From: Azospirillum sp. TSO35-2 | Lineage (GTDB): Bacteria; Pseudomonadota; Alphaproteobacteria; Azospirillales; Azospirillaceae | Direction: 5' to 3' | NCBI RefSeq assembly: GCF_003116095.1 | Contig: NZ_LGRA01000013.1 | Coordinates: 418,545-482,544 of the forward strand | Length of the DNA: 64,000 bases | In this document: one piece after another, positions 18,263 to 27,530 of the stretch | How the letters are laid out: each line of letters begins with the position of its first letter | Position numbering within the stretch: position 1 is the stretch's first letter | Notes under the pieces: generated by a model | Told to the model about the DNA's origin: nothing | Seen by the model: the letters and a program-made list of their open reading frames with translations, nothing else | Databases searched by the model: none | Position numbers and translations under genes: made by a program

Positions 18263-18871
18263 ATGATGCTCGTGTCGCAGCTTCAGGGGATTGGCAGCGC
18301 TCAACATCACGGGGCAGCCGTTCTGGATGGCCGGGGTGTCGGCGGCGATGGCGCCAGCGCAACGGAAGCGTGCTCAAGCGGCGCCGGCTCCATCGAGACC
18401 AGCGTGCGTCATCCCACGCCGGCCGCCGACGGTGGCTGGCGACCGGGCGTTCAGCCCCTGCAATGGTCCCCGGCGCTTGCCACCGGAATACCCGACATCG
18501 ACCTGGATCATTCGATCCTGGTGGCTCTGTTCAATGATCTTGGCCACGCGCTTCAATCCCAGGTGTCGGACCACTCCCAACGGACGATCGCAACCGACAC
18601 CGCCCGCTTTCTCCGCCAGCACCTGAAGCGGGAAGAGGCTTTTCTGGCGCGTTACCAACACCCCCTCATCACGGAGCATCTGCAGCAACACGACCGGTGC
18701 GACGCAGCCATGATCGACCTGGAAGCCCACATGGCCCAGGGGTTGAAGATGACGGCTGTGGTTCACCTTCTGCACGACTGGATCGTGGAGCATATGATGG
18801 TCAGTGACCGAGAACTCTTCGGCATGTTGCAAGAACGCCCAAGTGATTTCGCCATTTTTACTGTTCCTTAA
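18263..18871 (+). CDS. Bacteriohemerythrin-like protein
   Basis: Up to 202 residues from ATG 18263. The C-terminal 140 residues form a hemerythrin domain with the expected iron ligands: H in DLDHS, H and E in HLKREEA, H in EHLQQHDRCD, and H/D in DWIVEHMMVSDREL. Hemerythrins bind O2 (or sense it, or NO) at a non-haem diiron site. The N-terminal 55 or so residues are low-complexity and not conserved-looking, and no clear Shine-Dalgarno was found, so the true start may be further in (or at 18155). No partner gene is evident. Confidence 0.72.
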   Translation: MMLVSQLQGIGSAQHHGAAVLDGRGVGGDGASATEACSSGAGSIETSVRHPTPAADGGWRPGVQPLQWSPALATGIPDIDLDHSILVALFNDLGHALQSQVSDHSQRTIATDTARFLRQHLKREEAFLARYQHPLITEHLQQHDRCDAAMIDLEAHMAQGLKMTAVVHLLHDWIVEHMMVSDRELFGMLQERPSDFAIFTVP

Positions 18872-18991
18872 TGGCAGTGCATAACTATGTCCTTCGTTTC
18901 TGTTTGTGCCAAAGGGTTTGGAAGGCTGGGAGTATTCGGCCAGGCGGGAAATCACAGCCCACCGCCAAACTGTTCCACCGTCGAGGTTTCC

Positions 18992-19975
18992 ATGAACATT
19001 CTGTTAGCCCGCTCCAGCCTTCTGGCGTTGGCAGCGCTCTTTGCCGCCGGCGTGGGAAGCGCGCGGGCGGCGGACTACTCGCTCAGCATCAACACGGTGC
19101 TCACGCAGCAGGATCCGCTCTACAAGGGGCTTGAGCAGTTCAAGGCCAACGTCGAGAGCCGGACCCAGGGCAAGGTGAAGATCCGCCTCTTCCCGGCGTC
19201 CAAGCTCGGCAAGGACGAGGATCTGCTGGAGCAGGCCAGCCTCGGCGCCAACGTCGCCGTTGTGGTCGACGGTGGCCGCTTGTCCCTGGCCGTCAAGGAA
19301 TTCGGCATCCTCGGCGCCCCTTACCTCGCGCAGGGGTACGAGGGCATGCGCAAGATCGTCACGTCCCCGCTGTTCGAGCAGTGGAACGACCGGCTGCGCC
19401 AGGACGCCGGCTATCAGATTCTCTCCTTCAACTGGTGGCAGGGCGAGCGCCACCTGCTGACAAACAAGCCGGTCCGCTCGCCGGCCGATCTCGCCGGCAT
19501 CCGCATGCGCACACCCGGCGCCCCGGTCTGGATGGAGACCGTCCGGGCGATGGGGGCGACCCCGACGCCGATGGCGTGGCCCGATGTCTACGCCGCCATG
19601 CAGCAGCAGGTCATCGACGGCGTGGAGGCGCAGCACACCGCCAGCTACGGCGCCCGCCTGCACGAGGTTGCAAAGGTCGTTACCAAGACGGGCCACATCA
19701 ACCTGATCACCGGCCTCGTCACCAGCGCCATCTGGTTCGACAAGTTGCCGCCCGACTATCAGGCCATCCTGCGCGAGGAGGCGCTGAAAGGCGGGGACAC
19801 CGCGTCGCGTGCGACGGGGGCGGTCCTGGCCAAGATCGAGGAGCAGATGCGGGACAAGGGCCAGCGGATCGACGAGATCGATGTGGCTCCGTTCCGGGAG
19901 GCCACCGGGGCCGTCTACACGACGCTCGGCTACGCCGATCTCCGCAAGCGGATCGAGCAGATCGTCAAGGAGTGA
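18992..19975 (+). CDS. TRAP transporter solute-binding protein (DctP family)
   Basis: 327 residues: a Sec signal peptide (about 1-26, ending ARA-AD), then the DctP fold with hallmarks LGKDEDLLEQASLGA near 75, the substrate-Arg region GIRMRTPGAPVW, and MQQQVIDGVEAQHTAS. It binds an organic acid in the periplasm. No DctQ/DctM membrane partners lie in the window; the next gene, 120 bp on, is a chemoreceptor. It may therefore feed a distant TRAP permease or present ligand to the chemoreceptor (inference). Confidence 0.88.
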   Translation: MNILLARSSLLALAALFAAGVGSARAADYSLSINTVLTQQDPLYKGLEQFKANVESRTQGKVKIRLFPASKLGKDEDLLEQASLGANVAVVVDGGRLSLAVKEFGILGAPYLAQGYEGMRKIVTSPLFEQWNDRLRQDAGYQILSFNWWQGERHLLTNKPVRSPADLAGIRMRTPGAPVWMETVRAMGATPTPMAWPDVYAAMQQQVIDGVEAQHTASYGARLHEVAKVVTKTGHINLITGLVTSAIWFDKLPPDYQAILREEALKGGDTASRATGAVLAKIEEQMRDKGQRIDEIDVAPFREATGAVYTTLGYADLRKRIEQIVKE

Positions 19976-20095
19976 CCGGTCGATAGCCGGACACCCGGGC
20001 GGAGCCCAAGGCCCCGGCCGCCCGCCTTCACCCGCCCGCCTTCGCCAGTTCGCCCGGGGTTCGACAGCTCCGCGGCCATTCAACAGGTGTTTCCC

Positions 20096-22255
20096 ATGAT
20101 TGCTACCGCCAACGCTTCAACCACTCGCCGCCCATGGTTCAAGAGTGTGCAAGGCCGCCTGCAGGCGTCGATCGCGGCCGTGGCGTGCTGCACGCTTCTG
20201 GGCGTCGCGGTCGCGCTGGTCGGCTACGCGGACATCGGGAGGACGCTGGAAGAGATCACGACACAGGACGTCCCGTCCGCGCTGAGCGCCCTGAAGATGT
20301 CGCAGCACGCCGGGCGCATCGCCGCGCTGGCTCCGTCCTTCAGCACCGTCGAAACCCTGGCGGAAAAGGACGCGTTGTCAGCCGGGCTCGCCGAGGAGCG
20401 GCGTGAGTTCGAAGGCGTGCTGCGTGAACTGGAGAGGTTGAAGACGCAGGGCAGCGACCTTGAACGGGTGCAGGCTGCGGCGAAGGATCTGCTGACGAAC
20501 GTCGACCTGCTCGATCGGGCGGCGGCCAAGCGCATCACGCTGGGAAACCGCGGCCGCGAGCTGCTGACCCGGGCGGTGACCGAGATCGGCTTGCTTGGCG
20601 ATGGGATTTCTCCGTCGAAGGCGTTGTTCAGCAACGAATGGAGTGCCGCGCGCGAGAAGATGCTCGACGAGAAGGCTTCGGCGGCGGAGCGGCTGACGGC
20701 GACCGTGGCCTTCGCCAAGGCGGATGAGCTTCTGCGACCGGTCCGCCAGATGGAATCCATCCTGGCGAACCTCCGCAACCTGCTGACCGAGTCCCTCGCC
20801 ACCACGGACGAGGACCGGCTTCTGGTCATCGAAGGCCAGTCCGAGCCGCTGGTCATCGTCTTCGGCGCCCGTGCATCGGCTCTGCCCGAAAAAGCGAAGG
20901 AGGCGCTCGCCAAACCGCTGAAGAGCCTGACCGACGCCGTGTCCGGCCGCGACAACCTGCTCGAAACCCGCACGGCGGCGGTCGACACCCTGAAGGCATC
21001 GCAGGACCTCGTAACACACAACCGCCGCCTCGCCGAACAGCTCTCGCGTGACGTCAAGGCTCTTGTTCAGCACGAGGAGGAGGCTATCGCCACGTCGATG
21101 CTGGAAACCGATCAGGTTCTCGGCCGTGGTCGCGTCACCATGGTCTCGGTCGGCGGCGTGTGCGTGCTTTTGACGGTTCTCATCGTCGCCATCTTCGTCC
21201 GGCGTCTCATCATCCGGCGCCTGAACGTCCTTGAGAGCGCCATGGTGGGCATCGCCGCCGGCGACCTGGAGGTCGAGGTCCCGACTGGCGGCGCCGATGA
21301 AATCACCGCGATGGCCGAGGCCGTGCAGGTCTTCAAGGAAAACGCCAAGGACAAGCGCCGGCTGGAGGACGAACGCGTGGTGGCGGCCCGCGATGCCGAG
21401 ATCGAGCGTCGACGCGTTCTGGAGGACATGGCGAGGTCGTTCGAAGCGTCGCTCGGAGACGTCGTCTGCCGCATCACCGCCGCGGCGTCGGACATGGAAC
21501 GCAATGCCCAGACCATGGCCCAGGGTGCCGACGAGACCGACCGTCTGGCGACCGAGGTGTCCGCCATCACGCAGCAGACCAGCGCCAACGTGGAGACCGT
21601 GGCCGCCGCGTCGGAGGAATTGACAAGCTCCATCGATGAAATCGGCCGGCAGGTGGGCGATTCGACCAGCATTGCCGCCGAGGCGACCGAGATGGCCAAC
21701 AAGGCGAACAACCAGATTGGTGGGCTCGCGGATGCCGTCCAGAGAATTGGCGCGGTCGTCGATCTCATCCACCAGATCGCCTCGCAGACCAACCTCCTGG
21801 CGCTCAACGCGACGATCGAGGCGGCGCGCGCCGGTGAAGCCGGAAAGGGCTTTGCCGTCGTCGCCAGCGAGGTCAAGGCACTCGCCGTGCAGACGGCGAA
21901 AGCCACCGACGAGATCGCCGGGCAGGTTTCCGCCATTCAGACGGCGACGAACAGCGCGGTCGACGAGATCCGTACGGTCGGCGACGTCATCGACCGGGTC
22001 CGCGCGATCGGCACCGTCATCGCGGCCGCCGTGGAAGAGCAGGGGGCCGCGACGAAAGAGATCTCCCGCAACGTCCACCAGGCGGCGTCCGGCACCATGG
22101 AAGTGGCGAAGAACATTTCCGAGGTCCATGACGCGGCCGGTCGTGGTGGAAGAACGTCGCGGGCGCTGCTGGACAACGCCCAGGCCCTGTCTGCCCACGC
22201 CGGGTCCCTCAGTGCGGAAGCGGCCGAATTTCTTCTGAAGCTGCGGTCGAACTGA
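20096..22255 (+). CDS. Methyl-accepting chemotaxis protein
   Basis: 719 residues. TM1 about 21-43, a long helical periplasmic domain (44-345) probably of the helical-bimodular type, TM2 about 348-370, HAMP about 370-425, and a cytoplasmic signalling domain whose hairpin tip ([27 protein letters not shown]) is near residue 565. It signals to CheA/CheW. The ATG at 20096 is preferred to a GTG at 20087. A fairly long coiled-coil periplasmic sensor next to a TRAP-type binding protein suggests sensing of an organic acid, directly or via the binding protein (inference). It ends with a shared terminator. Confidence 0.92.
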   Translation: MIATANASTTRRPWFKSVQGRLQASIAAVACCTLLGVAVALVGYADIGRTLEEITTQDVPSALSALKMSQHAGRIAALAPSFSTVETLAEKDALSAGLAEERREFEGVLRELERLKTQGSDLERVQAAAKDLLTNVDLLDRAAAKRITLGNRGRELLTRAVTEIGLLGDGISPSKALFSNEWSAAREKMLDEKASAAERLTATVAFAKADELLRPVRQMESILANLRNLLTESLATTDEDRLLVIEGQSEPLVIVFGARASALPEKAKEALAKPLKSLTDAVSGRDNLLETRTAAVDTLKASQDLVTHNRRLAEQLSRDVKALVQHEEEAIATSMLETDQVLGRGRVTMVSVGGVCVLLTVLIVAIFVRRLIIRRLNVLESAMVGIAAGDLEVEVPTGGADEITAMAEAVQVFKENAKDKRRLEDERVVAARDAEIERRRVLEDMARSFEASLGDVVCRITAAASDMERNAQTMAQGADETDRLATEVSAITQQTSANVETVAAASEELTSSIDEIGRQVGDSTSIAAEATEMANKANNQIGGLADAVQRIGAVVDLIHQIASQTNLLALNATIEAARAGEAGKGFAVVASEVKALAVQTAKATDEIAGQVSAIQTATNSAVDEIRTVGDVIDRVRAIGTVIAAAVEEQGAATKEISRNVHQAASGTMEVAKNISEVHDAAGRGGRTSRALLDNAQALSAHAGSLSAEAAEFLLKLRSN

Positions 22256-22302
22256 GGGAGGCGACGCCGGTTCCGGTGCACGGGGGCGTCACGATCGCCG
22301 GC

Positions 22303-22342
22303 CCCCGCCTGCAGTCCGCACCAGTCCGGACCGCAGGCGGGG
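22303..22342. terminator. Bidirectional terminator hairpin
   Basis: CCCCGCCTGC (22303-22312) pairs with GCAGGCGGGG (22333-22342), with a further internal AGTCCG/CGGAC pairing. It sits between the convergent chemoreceptor and alcohol dehydrogenase genes. No long T-tract, so rho-independence is uncertain. Confidence 0.6.
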
Positions 22343-22345
22343 AAA

Positions 22346-23395
22346 TCAGGCCGACAGCGAGGCGTTGTCGATCACGAAGCGGTACTTCACGTCGCCCTTC
22401 AGCATCCGTTCGTAAGCGGTGTTGATCTCGTCGGCCCGGATCAGCTCGATGTCCGCGGTGATGCCGCGTTCGGCGCAGAAGTCCAGCATCTCCTGCGTTT
22501 CGGGGATGCCGCCGATCATCGAGCCGGCGATCGACCGCCGCCTGGTGATCAGGTTGAACACGTCGGGCGAGGGATGCGGCGTGGCCGGCGCCCCGACCAG
22601 CGTCATCGTCCCGTCGCGCTTCAGCAGCACCAGCAGGGCGTCCAGGTCGTGCGGGGCGGCCACGGTGTTCAGGATCAGGTCGAAGCTCTTGGCGTGGGCC
22701 GCCATCTCGTCGGTGTTGCGCGAGACCACGACCTCGTCCGCGCCCAGCGCCCTGGCATCCTTCCGCTTCGATTCGGAGGTGGTGAAGGCCACCACATGGG
22801 CGCCCATCGCGTGGGCCAGCTTGATCCCCATATGGCCGAGGCCGCCGATCCCGACGACGCCGACCTTCTTGCCCGGCCCCGCCTGCCAGTGGCGCAGCGG
22901 CGAATAGGTGGTGATGCCGGCGCACAGCAGCGGCGCCACCGCGGCGAGCTGCCCCTCGGGATGATTGATGCGCAGCGCATAGCGCTCGTGCACGACGATC
23001 CGCTGCGAATAGCCGCCCAGCGTATGGCCCGGCGCATCCGGCGTCGGGAAATTGTAGGTGCCGATCATGCCGTCGCAGTAGTTCTCGAGCCCCTCGCCGC
23101 AGTCGTCGCACTGCCGGCAGCTGTCGACGATGCAGCCGACCCCCACCAGATCGCCCTCGCGGAAGCGTTTCACATGCCCGCCGACCGCCGAGACGCGGCC
23201 GACGATCTCGTGCCCCGGAACGCAGGGCCACAGCGTGCCCGCCCATTCCGCCCGCACCTGATGCAGGTCGGAATGGCAGACGCCGCAATAGGCGATCTCG
23301 ATCTGGACGTCATGCGGGCCGGGGGCCCGGCGGGTGATGCCGATCGGCTCCAGCGGCTTGTCGGCGGCATGGGCGCCGTAGGCTTTCACGACCAT
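22346..23395 (-). CDS. Zinc-dependent NAD(P) alcohol dehydrogenase (YahK/AdhC-like aldehyde reductase)
   Basis: 349 residues. Catalytic-zinc motif CGVCHSDLH near residue 40, GHEIVGRV, and the four structural-zinc cysteines (CRQCDDCGEGLENYC near 100) are all present, then a Rossmann domain with GIGGLGHMGIKLAHAMGA. It matches the cinnamyl-alcohol/YahK-type group, which reduces many aldehydes with NADPH. The ATG at 23395 follows AAAGGAG; the longer open frame upstream is not coding. It follows the cupin gene by 32 bp on the same strand. Confidence 0.92.
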   Translation of the reverse strand: MVVKAYGAHAADKPLEPIGITRRAPGPHDVQIEIAYCGVCHSDLHQVRAEWAGTLWPCVPGHEIVGRVSAVGGHVKRFREGDLVGVGCIVDSCRQCDDCGEGLENYCDGMIGTYNFPTPDAPGHTLGGYSQRIVVHERYALRINHPEGQLAAVAPLLCAGITTYSPLRHWQAGPGKKVGVVGIGGLGHMGIKLAHAMGAHVVAFTTSESKRKDARALGADEVVVSRNTDEMAAHAKSFDLILNTVAAPHDLDALLVLLKRDGTMTLVGAPATPHPSPDVFNLITRRRSIAGSMIGGIPETQEMLDFCAERGITADIELIRADEINTAYERMLKGDVKYRFVIDNASLSA

Positions 23396-23427
23396 GGGGA
23401 AACTCCTTTTTTCTCGTTCACACGGCG

Positions 23428-23823
23428 TCACGCGCCGTATTGCTCGTCCGTCACCTTCTCCATCCAGTCGACGGCCTTGCCGTCCAACTGCTCCTGGATG
23501 GCGATGTGCGTCATGGCGGTGGTGGGCGAGGCGCCGTGCCAGTGCCTCTCGCCCGGAGCGAACCAGACCACGTCGCCGGGACGGATCTCCTCGATCGGGC
23601 CGCCCTCGCGCTGGACCCGGCCGCAGCCGGCGGTGACGATCAGCGTCTGTCCCAGCGGATGGGTGTGCCACGCGGTGCGGGCACCGGGCTCGAAGGTGAC
23701 GCTGGCGCTCGTTGCCCGCGCCGGGGCGTTCGCCTGGAAGAGCGGGTCGATGCGGACCGTGCCGGTGAACCAGTCGGCCGGTCCCCTGACGGATGGCTGC
23801 GAGCCGACGCGCGTGATGTCCAT
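23428..23823 (-). CDS. Small cupin-domain protein
   Basis: 131 residues forming one cupin barrel. Motif 1 is [26 protein letters not shown], carrying two histidines; motif 2 is [17 protein letters not shown]. This is the (R)-mandelonitrile-lyase-like/CD2231 group often paired with aldehyde reductases. It begins at ATG 23823 with GGAGG 11 nt upstream and is probably cotranscribed with the downstream alcohol dehydrogenase. Specific reaction unknown. Confidence 0.85.
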   Translation of the reverse strand: MDITRVGSQPSVRGPADWFTGTVRIDPLFQANAPARATSASVTFEPGARTAWHTHPLGQTLIVTAGCGRVQREGGPIEEIRPGDVVWFAPGERHWHGASPTTAMTHIAIQEQLDGKAVDWMEKVTDEQYGA

Positions 23824-24181
23824 GGTTTCGATCCTCCGGTCAATGCCCGCCCGGGGGGCGGCTGTGGAGAAGGACACTAAGGGATGCGCCGTCCGGCGAT
23901 TAGTCCCCGGAAGGCGCATGGAGCTATCGATGGGGCTCATGAATTCGGTGGTCGAATTGCCGTGCATCAATTGCCGTGCATCGCAGCCATGGCGCCATCC
24001 GGCCGGCCGGTCCCCGAAGGCGCCGCACGGATCGCCGATCAGCCATTTGGGTTCGTGTGATCGACCAGTTGGCGCGAGCGCGTTTCAACGTCGTGGTGTA
24101 GCATCGGGGCTGACGGCGGACCGCGGTCCGCGTGCGGAGGAAACCCGGGCCGGAACCGGCTCGCCAGCGAAAGCACAGGCA
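23824..24181. other. Intergenic region with a perfect 14-bp tandem duplication
   Basis: 358 bp between divergent cupin and VOC genes. AATTGCCGTGCATC occurs twice back to back (23955-23968 and 23969-23982). No gene was recognised. It must contain the cupin promoter (reverse) and the VOC promoter (forward). Confidence 0.55.
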
Positions 24182-24658
24182 ATGGCAAGCGCGAAGAACA
24201 CGATCTGCCTTTGGTACGACAAGGATGCCGAGGCTGCAGCCCGCTTCTACGCCGAGACGTTTCCCGACAGTTCGGTGGGCGCCATTTGCCGGGCTCCCGG
24301 CGACCACCCGTCCGGCAAGGCCGGCGAGGTGCTGACCGTCGAGTTCACCGTCGCCGGCATTCCCTGCCTCGGTCTCAATGGCGGCCCGACGTTCAAGCAC
24401 AACGAAGCCTTCTCGTTCCAGATCGCCACCGACGATCAGGACGAGACCGACCGCTATTGGAACGCGATCGTCGGCAACGGCGGCCAGGAAAGCGCCTGCG
24501 GCTGGTGCAAGGACAAATGGGGCATCTCCTGGCAGATCACGCCGCGGGTGCTGACCGAAGCGCTGGCGGTCGGTGGCGATGAGGCCAAGCGTGCCTTCCA
24601 AGCGATGATGGGCATGAAGAAGATCGACGTCGCCGCCATCGAGGCGGCGCGGCGCTAA
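24182..24658 (+). CDS. PhnB-like VOC superfamily protein
   Basis: 158 residues; 3-demethylubiquinone-9 3-methyltransferase-type VOC fold (NTICLWYDKDAEAAARFYAETFPDS at the start, GIPCLGLNGGP and CGWCKDKWGISWQITP later). These proteins are usually annotated PhnB/3-DMU-9 after old assignments; their true substrates are mostly unknown. The ATG at 24182 follows a run ending CACAGGCA, and the far longer upstream open frame is antisense to the alcohol dehydrogenase and not coding. Monocistronic. Confidence 0.85.
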   Translation: MASAKNTICLWYDKDAEAAARFYAETFPDSSVGAICRAPGDHPSGKAGEVLTVEFTVAGIPCLGLNGGPTFKHNEAFSFQIATDDQDETDRYWNAIVGNGGQESACGWCKDKWGISWQITPRVLTEALAVGGDEAKRAFQAMMGMKKIDVAAIEAARR

Positions 24659-24703
24659 CGGCAAGGTGAGCAAGCGGGTTCTGCGCGATCGGGTGTCCGC
24701 CGC

Positions 24704-25399
24704 CTAGGCCCGCCGCAGCCCCACCGCCGCCTCGACGAAGGCGATCAACTGCTCGGCGTACAGATCCGGCGTGATGCCGCGGCGGCGGTGCTTGGCGCGC
24801 TTCACGTACCAGTCCTGCAGCATCGGCTTGATCAGCGCCGCCGCCATCGTCACGTCGGGCACCGCGCACAGGCCGCGGGCGACGCCGTCGGCCAGGGCGT
24901 TGGCGATCATGCCCTCCGTCATCATCTCGCTGCTGACGGCAAGGTCGCGCCCGTCCTTGGGGAAGGCCTTCGCCTCCATATAGGCGAAGACGAACCAGGG
25001 ATGCATGGTCTCGGTCAGGAACAGGTGGGTGCGCAGCAGCCAGCGCAGCCGGGCGGCCGGGTCGTTGGCCAGCCCGTCCGGCGGATGGCCCAGCACCTCC
25101 TCCACCACGCCGACGACCTGTCCCAGGATCATCATCAGCAGCGTGTCCTTGCTGTCGAAATAGGCGTAGAGCGCCCCCATGCTCAGCCCCGACTGTTCGG
25201 TCAGGTCGCGCAGGCTGGTCGAATGGAAGCCTTTGCGGTTCGCCAGCATCAGCGTGGTTTCGACGATGCGCGCGAGGTTGGCGATGGCGACCGCCGGCTT
25301 CTTCACCCGGATGGTCGCGGCATGCCGCTCCAGGATGCGGGCGCACAGCGCCTCCATCGACAGATCGTGCCGCGCCTGGAAGTCCCGCAAGCTGCTCAT
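24704..25399 (-). CDS. TetR-family regulator of the acyl-CoA dehydrogenase operon
   Basis: 231 residues with an N-terminal HTH (about 42-90; IVETTLMLANRKGFHSTSLRDLTEQSGLSMGALYAYFDSKDTLL) and a TetR C-terminal domain. It is divergent from the SDR-ACAD-kinase operon; a 14-bp perfect palindrome typical of TetR operators lies in the 149-bp gap. It probably releases DNA when an acyl-CoA or free acid binds. Start at the ATG 25399; a 30-residue extension precedes the HTH. Confidence 0.88.
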   Translation of the reverse strand: MSSLRDFQARHDLSMEALCARILERHAATIRVKKPAVAIANLARIVETTLMLANRKGFHSTSLRDLTEQSGLSMGALYAYFDSKDTLLMMILGQVVGVVEEVLGHPPDGLANDPAARLRWLLRTHLFLTETMHPWFVFAYMEAKAFPKDGRDLAVSSEMMTEGMIANALADGVARGLCAVPDVTMAAALIKPMLQDWYVKRAKHRRRGITPDLYAEQLIAFVEAAVGLRRA

Positions 25400-25462
25400 G
25401 CCGGCTGCCCTATCGTTTGCAACGCTGATCGTTCTTGCGCATCATCAGCGGCAGAGATATAA

Positions 25463-25476
25463 AGCGAGCGCTCGCT
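25463..25476. promoter_or_regulatory. TetR-type operator palindrome
   Basis: AGCGAGCGCTCGCT is a perfect 14-bp palindrome, directly after an AT-rich GATATAAA stretch (25456-25463), centred in the gap between the divergent TetR and SDR genes. Very similar sites are known for acyl-CoA-responsive and xenobiotic TetR regulators. Confidence 0.65.
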
Positions 25477-25548
25477 CGATTTTTCAAGAGGGCTGTTCGG
25501 GGCCGTGCCCCGTCGCCTCGCCAAACGATCCCGGCCATGGGAGGAAGC

Positions 25549-26316
25549 ATGAGCGTCACCATCGACCTGACCGGCAAGACGGCGCTGGTCACCGGCGCCT
25601 CCAGCGGCCTTGGCCGCCATTTCGCCGGTGTCCTGGCGAAGGCGGGTGCCCGTGTGGCGCTGGCCGCGCGGCGGACCGACGCGCTGGCCGAAACCCGAGC
25701 CGCCATCGAAGCGGAGGGTGGCAGCGCCGTCGTCGTCGCCATGGACGTCACCGACCCCGCTTCCGTCACCGCCGCGGTGGGGGAGGCCTGGGGGGCGCTG
25801 GGCCGCATCGACATCCTCGTCAACAATGCCGGCGTCACCGCGACGCGCCCCTTCCTCGACATGAGCGAGGAGGAATGGGACCGGGTGGTCGACACCAACC
25901 TGACCGGCTGTGCCCGTGTGGCGCGCGCGGTGGCGCAGCGCATGCGCGATGACCGGCAGGGTGGCGCCATCGTCAACATCGCCTCGATCCTCGGCCTGCG
26001 GGTGGCGGGACAGGTGTCGTCCTACATCGCCGCCAAGGGCGGGCTGGTGCATCTGACCAAGGCGATGGCGCTGGAACTGGCTCGCCACAACATCCGCGTC
26101 AACGCGCTCTGCCCCGGCTATGTCGAGACCGAACTGAACGCCGACTTCTTCGCCAGCGACGCCGGCAAGGCGCTGCTCAAGCGCATCCCGCAGCGCCGGC
26201 TCGGCCGGCTGGCCGATCTGGACGGCCCGCTGCTTCTGCTGGCGTCCGATGCCGGCGCCTACATGACCGGATCGGTGCTGGCCGTCGACGGCGGCCATCT
26301 GGTCTCCTCCCTCTAA
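25549..26316 (+). CDS. SDR-family oxidoreductase (3-hydroxyacyl-CoA dehydrogenase-like)
   Basis: 255 residues. Classical SDR: cofactor motif TGASSGLGRHFA near residue 15, NNAG near 93, catalytic Ser in IASILG, YxxxK in SYIAAKGG, and a PGYVETELN loop. Start at ATG 25549 after GGGAGGAA. It heads the operon with the acyl-CoA dehydrogenase 17 bp downstream. In lva-type clusters the equivalent SDR (LvaD) oxidises the rearranged 3-hydroxyacyl-CoA; that role here is inference from context. Confidence 0.87.
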   Translation: MSVTIDLTGKTALVTGASSGLGRHFAGVLAKAGARVALAARRTDALAETRAAIEAEGGSAVVVAMDVTDPASVTAAVGEAWGALGRIDILVNNAGVTATRPFLDMSEEEWDRVVDTNLTGCARVARAVAQRMRDDRQGGAIVNIASILGLRVAGQVSSYIAAKGGLVHLTKAMALELARHNIRVNALCPGYVETELNADFFASDAGKALLKRIPQRRLGRLADLDGPLLLLASDAGAYMTGSVLAVDGGHLVSSL

Positions 26317-26333
26317 ACGAACGGAACGGTTCC

Positions 26334-27530
26334 ATGGACTTCACCCTTCCCCCGGAGCTGGACGACGTCCGTCGCCGCGTCCGCGCCTTCGTCGAGGACG
26401 AGATCCTCCCCGTCGAGGCCGACCGCGCCAACTGGGACGAGCACGAGAACATCGCCGAGGCGCCGCTGGAGGCCCTGCGCGCCAAGGTGAAGGCGGCTGG
26501 CCTGTGGACCCTGCAACTGCCGAAGGAGGTCGGCGGCCAGGGCCTGCCGATGGTCGGCGTCGCCGCCTGCTACGAGGAGATGAACCGCTCCATCTTCGGC
26601 CCGGTCTGCTTCAACGCCGCCGCCCCCGACGACGGCAACATGCGGCTCTTGAGCATGGTCGGCACCCCGGCGCAGAAGGAACGCTGGCTCGCCCCGATCG
26701 TGGCAGGGCGGGTGCGCAGCGCCTTCGCCATGACCGAGCCGCATCCGGGCGGCGGCTCCGACCCGTCGATGATGAAGACGCGGGCGGAGCGCAAGGGCGA
26801 CCGCTGGGTCGTCACCGGCCGCAAGTGGTTCATCACCGGGGCCGACGCCGCGCAGCACTTCATCCTGATGGCGCGCACGTCGGACGATCCGCGCAAGGGG
26901 CTGACCGCTTTCCTGTTCGACAAGGACCAGCCCGGCTGGCGCATCGAGCGCCGCATCCCGATCATGGGGCCGGAGGAGCATGGCGGCCACTGCGAACTGG
27001 TCTTCGACGGGTTGGAGATCCCGGACGAGAATGTGTTGATGAAGGTCGGCGACGGGCTGAAGGCGACGCAGATCCGGCTGGGTCCGGCGCGGCTGACCCA
27101 TTGCATGCGCTGGACCGGCCTTGCCAAGCGCTGCCTGGAGATCGCCGCGGCCTACGTCAAGGAGCGCGAGAGCTTCGGCATGCCGCTGGCCGAGCATGAG
27201 GGCGTGCAGTGGATGCTGGGCGAGACGGCGATGCAGATCGAGATCGGCCGGCTGCTGACCATGAAGGCGGCGCACGCGCTGGACAGCGGCAGCTTCGCCC
27301 GCAAGGAGGTGTCGATGGCCAAGGTTCAGGTCGCCGACACGCTGTTCAAGGCGGTCGACACGGCGATCCAGCTCTGCGGCGCGCGTGGTTATTCCAAGGA
27401 CACGGTGCTGGAGTGGATCTACCGCTACGCCCGGCAGGCCAAGCTGGTCGACGGCGCGTCGGAGGTGCACAAGATGGTGCTGAGCCGCAGTTACCTCGCC
27501 GAGGGTGACGATTTCTGGGGCTGGCGGTGA
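26334..27530 (+). CDS. Acyl-CoA dehydrogenase
   Basis: 398 residues; full ACAD architecture: N-terminal helical domain, FAD-contacting FAMTEPHPGGGSDPSMM near 140, WFITGADAAQHFILMARTSD beta-domain, and C-terminal helices with ARQAKLVDGASEVHKMVLSR. It resembles the ACAD10/11-type branch that is genetically linked to APH-family kinases. Coupled by a 4-bp overlap (GTGA) to the kinase gene. In such pairs the kinase phosphorylates a 4-hydroxyacyl-CoA and the ACAD completes phosphate elimination/rearrangement. Confidence 0.9.
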   Translation: MDFTLPPELDDVRRRVRAFVEDEILPVEADRANWDEHENIAEAPLEALRAKVKAAGLWTLQLPKEVGGQGLPMVGVAACYEEMNRSIFGPVCFNAAAPDDGNMRLLSMVGTPAQKERWLAPIVAGRVRSAFAMTEPHPGGGSDPSMMKTRAERKGDRWVVTGRKWFITGADAAQHFILMARTSDDPRKGLTAFLFDKDQPGWRIERRIPIMGPEEHGGHCELVFDGLEIPDENVLMKVGDGLKATQIRLGPARLTHCMRWTGLAKRCLEIAAAYVKERESFGMPLAEHEGVQWMLGETAMQIEIGRLLTMKAAHALDSGSFARKEVSMAKVQVADTLFKAVDTAIQLCGARGYSKDTVLEWIYRYARQAKLVDGASEVHKMVLSRSYLAEGDDFWGWR

